The notes under the pieces are model-generated. The model saw only the letters and a program-made list of their open reading frames with translations. It searched no databases and was not told the DNA's origin. Of a stretch of 64,000 nt of DNA, positions 54,681-64,000 are shown one piece after another; the stretch's first letter is position 1; each line of letters opens with the position of its first letter. Source of the DNA: Petunia secreta. Its lineage: Eukaryota; Streptophyta; Magnoliopsida; Solanales; Solanaceae. Position numbers and translations under genes: made by a program. Location: positions 2,728,001 through 2,792,000 of the forward strand of contig JARKIP010000006.1 of assembly GCA_029990175.1 (NCBI GenBank), written 5' to 3'.

Positions 54681-56250
54681 GTTAATTACCTAATTATCCC
54701 CTGATGTGTAACGTGAAATTAAGTAAATGTTATCCACTATTATCATTTACTAACTTTTTTTTCTCTATGTTTTCCTTTTAATATTTAGAATTAACTCACT
54801 TATGAAGTATATTGATTAACATATATGCCAGTGCTAGACATAAAATTAAAGAAATAAATGAAAAAATATCTAATCAAACAATGAAATAGAATGTGGAAAG
54901 ATTCACGAAATGCATAATTTCTTCAATATTTAGAATTCCCAAAGTTCCTTCATTAGATAAAATGTAACAAAATTTTAAATTATTAATAATATTTGCTTAA
55001 GTTGAAAAATCTCAATATTATGAAAATAAAATAAAATCAACTACATATATTTTAATTTTTCATTCAATACTTATAATAAAAATAAAATATTGAAGAGTAT
55101 TTGATTTCAATATCAAATAAGAGTATACTTTTATGATCTCCTCTAATCCTTCACAACTAATATTAAGACTTGGGTTTTATTTTGATTCACTTGTAAAGTC
55201 ATGTTCTTGAATCTTTGTGTTGAAATTGGATTGGAATTATCCCTCACGAACGCCAATTTGGTTGTTACGAACAATGAATTTAGATTAAACGTTACTAACA
55301 AACAACTTTAGCTGGAAGACATTTTGAATCTTGATTTGTTTTATTCTTAAGTTTTGAACACTTAATTGTTATATGCACTTGTTTGGCTACTATAGCTTTT
55401 GATTCACAAGCTATTTGTTGTTTACTGTTATCAAAATCTAATGCCATTTGGGCTTACGAGAACCTCTATTATAGTTGTAGGGAATGGTGTGCTTTGCAAT
55501 TTGATTGGTGAACTTGGTACAATTCTATTGGTGCATCATTTGACTTAACATGTCATCTAATTTTGACATATGATATGATTTTATTAGTTCATTCATTTAA
55601 TTGGCTTGGATCGGAGTGTCATTTGAAATGTAGCATGAGCCTGGACTTTAAGATGAGCTAACAAAACTGATCTAGGTTCATACACCCAATGGTCTTCTAG
55701 TGCATTACTGTAACAATATAATAAAATTATTTAACTTATAGCCTCAGCTGCTAAAAGTTGTCAGAACTCTTGACGAATTGATAGCACTGCCAAGAACTCT
55801 TTGTTCTGAGTTTTCGATGACTCACCAAAACTTTTTAATGACTTCCGATAATAGGGGCTATAAACGAAAAGGTTTTTTATGGAGCCAAAAATGTGACAAG
55901 GCGTTAGAATTATCGAATTTCTTTAAATTTTTCTTATTTGTTACGAATTGCTTTTAGGATTAAAGATGGAATAAAATCATAGTTTTAACTGTTTACCTGT
56001 GAATTCACTTGCAAAGATGGTACGTGATTACGCTCCTCAGTTAATTTCCTATGTGATATTTCTAAAATAGATAGCACCAAATTTACCTTTAACTTTATCT
56101 AGAGTAAAAATATTCTACAATTTAGAAACTTTATTATTTTCGCATAAAAATCCATATGAATTTTATGCAAAATATTAATCTATAAAATTCTAGTGTAAGT
56201 CAGAACTTTTGTTATAGGTCTAATTTTGTTTGCTAATGTTAATCAATAAA
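54681..56250. other. CACTA interior, AT-rich, nothing recognised
   Basis: No long frame or domain on either strand. Confidence 0.4.
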
Positions 56251-56289
56251 TTACACTAACCAAGTTTTCTCGTGGAAAACCTTAATTGA

Positions 56290-56904
56290 AAAAAAAATTT
56301 GTTACGAAATAGTTTTTCGTCACTAATTTTTTGTTCATGGAATTAAGTATGAATTATAATTGTTGCAACAAAAAATAAATAATTAGTGACACACTTTCTT
56401 TTGTAAACAATGTGTACATAATTTAAATGAAGACATTTTGATGATTGTCACTAATTGCTCATGCTACTGGTGACAAAAATTAAGATTACGAACAAATACA
56501 AAATTCTATGGATAAAGTCAAATCATTTAATGAAGAATTCTTTTCCGTAGCTATTAAACAATATATTTTTAGCGATAAAAGTTTTTCGTATACAAAGCTT
56601 TACTAATTTGAAGACGACTAATGATTCGCCACTAACTATCTGCATCATTAGTGACGAAACTAATTTGTCACCTGGTGCTTTAATTTGTCGCTAATACTTC
56701 AATAATTAGCGCAAAATTATTATTTTGGTGGAAAACGTTAGTAGACAAAATTTTTGCTACGAAATTTGTGTTTCGTCACAAAAAATGTGTTGCTCATGCA
56801 TTTAAGTACAAAATTCAATTTTTGTCACGAAAAGAGAACAAGTAGTGACGATTTTTTGGTCGTGGCTAAAAATTTCGTGGTTAAAGACCATATTTGTTGT
56901 AGTG
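56290..56904. repeat. Right subterminal motif cluster of the CACTA element
   Basis: TTCGTCACTAA, TAGTGACAC, AGTGACGAAAC, TTTGTCACC and CGTCACAAAA recur in both orientations up to the terminal repeat. Confidence 0.65.
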
Positions 56905-57039
56905 AACGGTGAGTTTTAAGTTAAAATATTTTCAAATTTAAAATTGTGACATTCTTTTTTAAACGGACTAATAAGGAAATAGTATCATTCTTTTTGGAAC
57001 GGAGTGAGTATTACTTATATTGGGATATTTATTTACTGT

Positions 57040-57190
57040 GGCAATAAGAAAACCTTGTCGATTATGAGATTTACTTACAACGACAATGAAAAATCGCACT
57101 AAATATGAGATACTTATTTATGGTGGCAATGAGAAAACTGCATCGGTCATGAGATACTGACTAACGTGGCAATGAGAAAATCCAGCCGAT
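57040..57190 (+). repeat. 43-bp tandem repeat in the plus-strand LTR
   Basis: GGCAATGAGAAAA-type units at 57,040, 57,082, 57,125 and 57,168, each followed by a GATTATGAGATACTTA-like tail. Confidence 0.8.
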
Positions 57191-57430
57191 TATTTGGGTA
57201 CATGTAACTTGGTCGCATTTCATACGTATAATACATAGCATTCATGTATTTGTGTGAATTTTTATAATTAAGTTCATATCTCGATATTGCTTGGTAACTG
57301 AAGCGCATTTATCTGCCTAGCTACTATTATATCTTCTTGTAATTTGTTACCTGGACTTCATGGGTGGCTAGTTAGTCTTCACTTAGTGAATCCTTATGGC
57401 TCACTATATTTTTCCTTTTTTCATCCGTTG

Positions 57431-57829
57431 TATATTTTTTTCGACAGATTCTGCTCCAGAATATTTTTGTTTAGATAACGCACATAGATATAGGATATGA
57501 TATTTTAACTAAAAACTATTGCTTGTACAATATTAAGTGATGAGCTAGACACTATTTTTAAAAAAAAAATAAAGTGAAAGCAAAAAGAGATGGAATGAAA
57601 AACCAATTCGATATTTATTTCACATTGTAAAGGCTCTATTTAATTTATTTATTATTAATAATAATAAAAATGGTCACTGTATGTAATGCTTAGTTGACGC
57701 TTTGTTTAAATAAAAAATCGAGATTTATGATGGCTCAATCTTTAAAAATAATTCATTTTCTTTCTCATTTCTTTCCTAAAGAAGATAAGCAAAAGATCAC
57801 AATGCATGGTTGACTCCACCTTAATATAT
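57431..57829. other. AT-rich spacer, nothing recognised
   Basis: No gene or repeat end found. Confidence 0.4.
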
Positions 57830-58318
57830 TGTCGGATGTTATTAAATTGAATTATTGAAATGTCAATTTTTGTTCGTAGTTAATCAATATATCTGTAGAC
57901 AAATAAATTTTATTGGATTTAAATTCACAAAATAAGTTAGTTATATATTAAATTCAAGATATATTAGTCCAAATATGTAAAATAGGCTAGTATAATTTTA
58001 TTGGATTAACTAATAAAAGTCTAATTTCATTGGGCCACAAATGATAAGCCCACTTGGTTAGCGCAAATATAAATCTTAAAGGCCCTAGCCAGTGCCACGT
58101 GTCAAGTGACGTGGCGCCAAGTCAAATAAAAGAGCCAATAGGATCATGCCATATGCCAAATGACGTGGCAATCCAAGTGAAGTCCAAAAGGCCAATAAAT
58201 ATGCACCACATGGACAAGTGACATGTTCTAGCCAATAAAACGCAGCTTTGTCGCTGCTTAAATCCGATTGGCCAGTCCACGGGCCTTGGCCCGTTAGGGT
58301 TTCTACTCCACCCCACAT

Positions 58319-58329
58319 CTATATAAAGG
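58319..58329 (+). promoter_or_regulatory. TATA box of element D LTR
   Basis: CTATATAAAGG. Transcription would start about 30 bp downstream. Confidence 0.55.
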
Positions 58330-58470
58330 GGCCAAATCCCTCATTTGTGAATACCAGAAATCAGAAGGAGGAATTCATAACAAGAAGCAATAAGGAGCTC
58401 GTGGATCAAAGGCTGCAAATTACTATAAATCTTCAAGGAGTTATTTATTTCTCTACAAGTTCATCAAGAG

Positions 58471-58695
58471 GAAGATTCAAGATCAAGCTCAAAGGCCCTT
58501 GGATTATCTCTACAAATTCATTATAAGGAATATTCAAGATCAAGCTCAAAGGCCCTTGGACTATCCCTACAAATTCATTATAAGGAAGATTCAAGATCAA
58601 GCTTATAAGCCCTTGGATTTATCTCTACAAAATCATTATCAGGAAGATATTCAGGATCAAGCTCAAAAGCCCTTGGAGTTCTACTTGTAATATTT
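58471..58695 (+). repeat. 57-bp tandem repeat in element D LTR
   Basis: GAAGATTCAAGATCAAGCTC starts units at 58,471, 58,528, 58,585 and 58,643; each includes GGCCCTTGGATTATCTCTAC. Confidence 0.92.
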
Positions 58696-58798
58696 ATAGT
58701 TGAAAAGACGAATCAAAGAAATTATAGAGATTGTACTACTCATCATATATTGAAATCAAATACTACAGTTGTTACAATATTTTCTTATCTTGATTATT

Positions 58799-58816
58799 TG
58801 GCACGTCCAGTGGGAC
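58799..58816 (+). promoter_or_regulatory. Probable primer binding site of element D
   Basis: TGGCACGTCCAGTGGGAC has the position and TGG start of a tRNA primer site. I do not know which tRNA. Confidence 0.45.
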
Positions 58817-58829
58817 AATCTCTACCTCT

Positions 58830-59637
58830 CATCTCAATTTTTCAACTCCAGCGAAGCAAGCGACACCTGCTAAGGAAATTCAAGTTTCTGTTGATGGAGT
58901 GATTCCAATTGATCAGCTAAAGGAGATTATTATGGGGACGATTAAGGATAAGTACGAGGTTGCTTCCAAGTCTTCTCTCGCATATGCGAAGCCATACACT
59001 GCAAGGATTGATAACTTGAAAATGCCCGCTGGTTATCAACCCCTAAAATTCCAATAGTTTGACGGCAAGGGAAATCCAAAGCAACATGTGGCGCATTTTG
59101 TTGAAACATGCAATAATGCTGGAACTTATGGAGATTATCTTGTCAAGCAATTTGTTCGCTCTCTTAAGGGAAATGCCTTTGATTGGTATACAGATCTCGA
59201 GTCTGGTTCTATTGATAGTTGGGAGGAGTTGGAGCATGAGTTTCTCAATTGCTTTTATAGCACAAGGCGTACTGTGAGCATGATAGAGCTCACGAATACT
59301 TGCCAACAAAAGGAAGAACCAGTTATTGATTTTATCAATCGATGGTGACATGGAAGTCGAAACTGCAAAGATAGACTCAGTGAAGCTTCAGGAATTGAGA
59401 TGTGCATTCAAGGCATGCATTGGGGGCTCCGCTACATCCTGCAAGGAATAAAGCTTAGGAATTTTGAAGAGTTGGCCACACACGCTCATGATATGGAGTT
59501 AAGCATCGCTTCCAGTAGAAGTGAAGGACCGCCTGTCTATGAATCTCGCAGAGGAAAAGACAAGCAAGAAGGCAAGAAATGGAGCAAGGTGGCGCCAAAG
59601 CCTGAAAATAAAGAATCTATGAATGTTGATGATGCAC
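58830..59637 (+). pseudogene. Element D Gag, truncated
   Basis: After an N-terminal part in broken frames, the gag domain reads FDGKGNPKQHVAHFVETCNN, FVRSLKGNAFDWYTDLESGS, EFLNCFYSTRRTVSMIELTN and EEPVIDFINRW. A TGA follows at 59,346. In a second frame it continues IEMCIQGMHWGLRYILQGIK, FEELATHAHDMELSIASSR and a lysine-rich tail. The zinc knuckle is not reached because LTR E begins at 59,638. The sequence is typical of Tat-lineage Gag. Confidence 0.85.
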
Positions 59638-59880
59638 TGTTGACACCCAATTTTGTCCCTCCTATTTTACATTTTTATCATACAAAACTTTGAAAATACA
59701 ATTTTAATATTTTAGACAAAATCGCGTCAATTATCATACCCTTATCCGTATCACCAACGCCCTATCTATATACATACGTACTTCAAAGCGATTATATTAC
59801 ATAAATACGCCATTTAAGTCGTTTTCGAAGTGATAGTACACATTTGTGCAATTTATGTACTTGAATATCTGTTTTTACAA

Positions 59881-60215
59881 TTATTTACATTCAATTAATG
59901 TTACATAAATTCATTTATAATTATTTAGAGTCAATTATTATATTTTTTTTAAGTCTACAATATTACTCCTCATGTTTTTATTGGTTTTTCTCTTATTTTA
60001 TTAGCATATTTTTAGCCAAATTATTGGCTAATTATACCCGAATATACATTTTGCAATTATTTACATTCAATTGATATTACATAAATTCAGTTATAATTAT
60101 TTTAAATCAATTATTATTTTTTCTAAGTCTATAATATTGCTCCTTATATTTTTATTAATTTTCTCTTATTTATTAGCATTTTTAAGCTAATTATTGACCA
60201 AATATACCCCCCATA
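59881..60215 (+). repeat. 176-bp tandem duplication in LTR E
   Basis: ATTATTTACATTCAATTAAT at 59,881 and ATTATTTACATTCAATTGAT at about 60,057 start two similar copies. Both contain TTAAGTCTACAATATTGCTC-like and TTTTTATT...CTCTTATTT...TTAGCATATTTT words. Confidence 0.82.
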
Positions 60216-61333
60216 TACCCAAAATATACAACATATATACGCATAAATATATATATATAAAACACATACTACATATACACATCACTCTTTGTGGGACCCA
60301 CATGCACACATATCAGCCCACACGCGCATACGTGGCACATTTCTAGCCAATCATCCGCCCACGTCATCTTCCACTAACTATTCCCTCATTTTTCAGCTTT
60401 ATCCAAACACACCCCTTACCAAAACAAACCCTAAAAAACATTTCCCCTTTCCCCTATCCCCTTGGCAGCCGACGCCCCTCCCCTTCTTCCCCCTTCGCCC
60501 CAAAATCTGACCCAATACACCCCCCAAATCCCGCCATGGTCCCGCTGTCCCACCCCCAATCACGCTAGCTCTCTGTTTTCCCGTTTCTCTCTCTCTCTCT
60601 CCTCGTCACGATTTCAAGGTAAGAAAATTGGAAAGTTGGACAAAGCCATGAAGGGATTGATGCTAATCAAGACAAGAATGGGATTGATACATTCCTAAAC
60701 AAAGCATAGCTCAAGATTTCGGAATCAGAACAAAGCAAAAAACGGAACAACCAAATCGGGTCAGATTGACCCGACCTGGATCCAAAAACGGGTACGAATT
60801 CCTTTTAACTTTTATCACTATTTTTGTTGTTTTAGTTTAAATGTTGTTAACTTGAACACTTTCATGATTAAGAAAAAATATAGAAGATGCATATTTTAGT
60901 TGATTCCATATCTATAATTCGTGTATGTATCGACTGAAAATTAGTAAATTCTAATGTTATTGAGTAGTGAAATATTTGTTAATTGCCTCATTGAACAATG
61001 ATATTAAGCTAGGCTGATCTTGAAAAAAATTGTTTAAACTAATAAGACTTTGATTAGGATTTAACTAAGTATAAAATCAATGTTATTTGGAATATATTGA
61101 GTAATTAAATTCTTAAATATATACAATTTCTAGAAAAAAAATCAGATTTTACTTTTCCTTTTAACATGCTATTTTAATTTCGAAAATTAGTTAATTGTGA
61201 TTTATTTATGGAAGTATGCTTCTTTGATTGGAAAAACTGATTTCCTCAATTATTTCTTGCCTTACAAAATTTTATTTGATTTTATTTGGCCCTTTTTACA
61301 CTTGGAAATTAAATTACAAACCCCTAGTCTAAA

Positions 61334-61346
61334 AACTATAAAAGGG
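61334..61346 (+). promoter_or_regulatory. TATA box of LTR E
   Basis: AACTATAAAAGGG, followed by TCTTCTCTCAAGAAAAG and other leader-like text. Confidence 0.5.
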
Positions 61347-62575
61347 GGGAGTCTTTTCTTATAGGGACACACAGAGACACGCTAAAAAACTCAGAAAATA
61401 TAACATTCTTTCTTCTCTCAAGAAAAGTTCTCTATTGCTTCTTATTTGTTCATTCGGATTGAAATCATTGAGCTTACGTCTCTTCTTCACTTCATCTGTT
61501 GCTAAGATATAAAAATCCAGGAGTTGAAACCATGTGATTCCTAGTTTATTATCTATTGCTTGTTACTGCTTATCACTTATTCTTGGTTTGTGTTTCAAAA
61601 TGCTTGTCTGGCCATGTTTGGCCTTTACTTAACCTTCTTTCTTACAGAGTATTATGGATAGCCATTAAGGTTATACCAAAGGTCTTTTCACAGGTTTTTA
61701 GACATGGTGATGTGACCCATAGAGGTCACACCTCGTATTAATCTTTCTGCAATTGGTTAGTGACTCCATGAAGAGCTTTAAACAGTAGAATGATGAAGTT
61801 GAAGGGACGAAGGCCCGACTTTTCAGTCTGTCTCTTATTTTTCCTTTTAAGTGCAGATGTAGTTTATAATTATAGAAATCATGTGTTGTATTTATGACTT
61901 TGACTAGACACCATAAGGTGCTAACAGAACTTGCACAAGGCTGTATGTATTCGAGGCTAAACAGGAGCCTTATTTTACCGTTTTCTTAGTTATTCGTGGT
62001 GCAATCTTTGGTTGGTTTATATGTATAAGTTCTTGAAGTTAAAATTGATGTTTAAAAGTAATCAAGTCCCATAACAGGTGTTATTTGGAATGCTTAAATT
62101 CTGATTTTATTGAGCAGGGCTTACTTTGTTAAATAGGGAAGGAATTTTCGATTTTTGTTTAAAACAAAGGCTACTTTCGCAAACTGCCTCAATTGAGGCT
62201 TATTTTTGCAAAACATGCTTATTTCTGCAAAACAGAAAACTGCCAATAACGTTTCTTTATATCACGTAAGTTTTGAAATGTTTTTTTTTTAAGTCAAGGG
62301 GTATTTTTCAAACTCACCTCATTTAAGTCTTATTTCTGCAAATCATTTTTTGGGCCAATGTTTTGAAAGTTTAGGCTTGTTCTTTATAAATATTGTTTAA
62401 ACACCTTTAACCACAACCCTATTTTCTGAAAAATGTCACAAAATATTTTTTTCCCTCTCCAAGTTAATTAATAATTTGGAGGGGGAGTGAGGGCTTTTTG
62501 AAGTCAAGCTCTACCAAAAAAAGATATCTATTTTTATAAACTTAAAATAAAAAGGCTAATATCCAATTATGTGAT

Positions 62576-64000
62576 TGATATGAAACGACCTCGGTCAGTC
62601 GTTTCGGAAGCTAGGACTCCGATTGGCGTGCCGATAATTTTAAAATATTCGTAATGTCCATTAGGACATGTCTGCAAAATTTGAGCTAAATTAGACCTCG
62701 TTTGGTAGGCATCGGAAGAAGGTTTCAGTTTTTATTGGCGATTAATATTAAAAGGAGATTTTCGAGCTCGGTTTTTGCCGAATGAGCTCCGATTCGAAAT
62801 ACGAAAGCGCCGTTGGGTTCGTATGATTATTTATGACTTTTGTGAACTTTTGAAAGTGAATTTCGATGTTGTTCGGCTAGTTTCCGCTAAAATGCCGAAA
62901 GTTAAATAATTTGACTTCTTTTCATTTAAATTCGCATTTTGAGTTTCGGGAGTCCAATTTGAGATCCGCCTTCGCGAGTATGTTACATATATTTTGTATA
63001 ACTTGTATGCAAAAGTTGGAATTATTTCGAATATCGTAGGGTACTATTTTAATTTTCGTTAAGAAAAGAAAATATAATAAAAGAAAACAAAAAAAAATAA
63101 TTAAAAATTAATTATGTATGTCGGTCAAGCTAAGGGATTTAATCCCTTAGCTTAGCAGTAGCAACACGCACAGGAGCATTTGAGCAAAAATAGCAGAGAC
63201 GCGAAACAAAAAATACGCAGTGGAAAAATGCCAGAAAATAAGAAAAGGGGCCGGGAAAAAGTAGAATTTTCACCCTGAAACATTCAGGTAATGATCCTAA
63301 TATAGTATTTGAGTTTATTACGTGTGTTTAAATATATTTTTGCGGTAAAAATAGGAATATTAGACATCGCCCTAATGACGTAAATTGATAGTTTGAAGGG
63401 TCAAATGGACCCCGATAATGAAATTGATTATATATTCATACTCAGTGAGTTATGGGCAACATATAAATGTAAATTATTTGGGGTTTGGTTACGTGACTTT
63501 AAACCCTGTATATAGGTCTGGCCTGCGTATTGCGTATGCGAATAGGGTATCAGGTTCCTACCTGGATTGCCCTAAGATGTGAGGAATGAAGCCTTTAGCC
63601 TAATTTGATATATTTTTCTGGTTATTGAACACAGTGGGATCGTTTGGCAAGAAAACCAAAGGACAAAGCGGTTATTGAGTGGCTGTACTAACTTTGTAAC
63701 AAGGTAAGTGTTTATATCCATTTCTTTGGAGGCACCTGGCCTCGTGGATTTTCTACCACGTATTCCTTACGTGTGTAGCTGCCGATAGGCGTACTCATTA
63801 CGCCTTTGCTTTGGATTTACATTATATATTATATGTTATGTCCTATTGTTGGTATTGCATTGAGGATCTGAGCATTGTACCCTGGCTCTGAGTTGGCATC
63901 TACTTCCCGGCTGTCGATGAGAGTCCCGCGCCGGAGAAGGGTTATTATTGCATCACATTGCATTCATATGAATTATATGTCATTCATATACATTACATTG
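62576..64000 (+). repeat. LTR F, plus-strand gypsy LTR, runs off the window
   Basis: Starts TGATATGAAACGACCTCGG. Its first 480 bp match the reverse complement of 50,870-51,340, and 63,438-63,890 match both arms of the hairpin. It has the order an uninterrupted LTR should have, so it serves as reference for the rearranged copy. A CCTGGCCTCGTGG...GTGTGTAGCTGCCG segment at 63,737-63,785 is shared as well. Confidence 0.75.

Larger units (their letters stand above)
52201..56907. mobile_element. Non-autonomous CACTA transposon
   Basis: 4,701 bp (52,204-56,904) with perfect 16-bp terminal inverted repeats CACTACAACAAATATG and a 3-bp AAC duplication on each side. Subterminal regions are full of short GTGACAAA/TTTGTCAC and TTCGTCAC motifs in both orientations, the binding-site pattern of CACTA (En/Spm) elements. 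No transposase is seen, so it would need one in trans. It carries a captured gene fragment (see 53,442-53,534). Confidence 0.93.
52072..57010. mobile_element. Stowaway MITE split by a CACTA element
   Basis: Left part 52,074-52,203 starts CTCCCTCCATTCCACAAAGG; right part 56,908-57,008 ends TTTTTGGAACGGAGTGAG. TA dinucleotides lie on both sides. Without the insertion it is 231 bp, close to the 228-bp MITE at 13,006, with the same internal words (TAGTTTGACTTTG, CTTTTAAAACTTGTGGTCTAA). Confidence 0.88.
47301..57430 (+). mobile_element. Plus-strand chromovirus-like LTR, split by two insertions
   Basis: Three pieces read as one long gypsy LTR: about 47,301-47,830 (GACTTTCCGTAAAG..., then GACCGCGAAGCAATAGGCGC), 51,344-52,073 (AACCAGGTCCGGGATTGCG, promoter-like TTTTATAAATAGG at 51,397-51,409), and 57,009-57,430 with a 43-bp tandem repeat. 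The split points agree with the insertions described below. Exact LTR ends were not found, and the joining is inference from continuity of style and motif order. Confidence 0.5.
57830..58776 (+). repeat. Element D 5' LTR
   Basis: Contains repeated CACGTGTCAAGTGACGTGGC-like words (58,096-58,215), TATA box CTATATAAAGG at 58,319, and four 57-bp repeats. It ends about GTTGTTACA. The start is uncertain. Confidence 0.6.
57830..59637 (+). mobile_element. Gypsy element D: 5' LTR, primer site and partial gag
   Basis: An LTR-like block with promoter and tandem repeats is followed by a primer-site-like sequence and a Tat-type gag. Only the first part of the element is present; at 59,638 another LTR interrupts gag. 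The LTR start (TGTCGGATGTTATTAAATTG) is a guess. Confidence 0.7.
59638..62575 (+). repeat. LTR E, long gypsy-type LTR, partial
   Basis: Starts TGTTGACACCCAATTTTG inside element D gag, with the TG start expected of an LTR. It includes a 176-bp duplication, a GC-rich leader-like part (60,290-60,620), and a TATA box AACTATAAAAGG at 61,334 followed by a leader-like region. It ends where LTR F begins. The 3' end is not in the window, so its target duplication (expected TGCAC) cannot be checked. Confidence 0.6.

Noticed and set aside
58085..58318. 77-codon minus-strand frame in LTR D
   Set aside because: Lies over the LTR promoter region; no domain, opposite to the element.

Overview
The window is intergenic plant DNA: a nest of retrotransposons and DNA transposons with no intact host gene that I can recognise. 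The evidence for a plant nuclear genome is the set of Ty3/gypsy lineages (a Tat-type element with two RNase H domains, an Athila-type element with a tRNA-Asp primer site, chromovirus-like LTRs), a Ty1/copia element, Stowaway MITEs (TA target sites, CTCCCTCCG termini), a CACTA transposon and a plant-type Helitron. The style of the long LTRs hints at an asterid, perhaps Solanaceae, but that is inference. I see no rRNA, no tRNA gene, no CRISPR array and nothing prokaryotic.

Layout, left part (1-25.2 kb). A decayed Tat-type pol (RT, RNase H, second RNase H, integrase) fills 1-2.2 kb and runs into a truncated copia LTR. The copia element, if it is one element, extends to 24,985. It is split by a complete minus-strand gypsy element A (3,130-10,597, target duplication ATCGG). 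It also holds a Helitron carrying a MITE (11,141-11,714), a stretch with exon-like blocks and another MITE (11.8-14.7 kb), two decayed tandem arrays, and a second Tat-type fragment with an LTR-like end (about 17.7-21.5 kb). The decayed copia pol lies at 22.0-23.6 kb and the 3' LTR follows.

Middle (25.2-46.8 kb). Element B, a second minus-strand gypsy of the same family as A, sits in a GA-rich tract (target duplication GAGAG). Its upstream LTR is split by element C, a 15.3-kb plus-strand Athila-type element (31,315-46,627). C is itself split between RNase H and integrase by a 2.5-kb solo LTR (36,770-39,297, target duplication CATGG). C carries an extra reading frame downstream of pol, open for 488 codons in one frame apart from five stop codons, and a possible splice acceptor lies just upstream of its ATG.

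Right part (46.8-64 kb). A plus-strand chromovirus-like LTR is broken twice. The first break is a minus-strand LTR containing a roughly 506-bp near-perfect hairpin. The second is a Stowaway MITE that itself contains a 4.7-kb non-autonomous CACTA element (target duplication AAC). The CACTA element carries what looks like a captured exon of a UDP-glucuronate decarboxylase (UXS) gene. Three further LTR fragments follow: D with a gag remnant, E, which interrupts that gag, and F, which interrupts E and is the plus-strand homologue of the hairpin-bearing LTR.

All element genes are broken by stops or frameshifts, so none is likely to move on its own. The nesting gives relative ages: the outer elements are older than what they contain. 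I found no clearly new biological system. The best leads are the hairpin, the extra frame of element C with its upstream splice signal, the UXS capture inside CACTA, and the unrecognised exon-like blocks at 12-14.7 kb.
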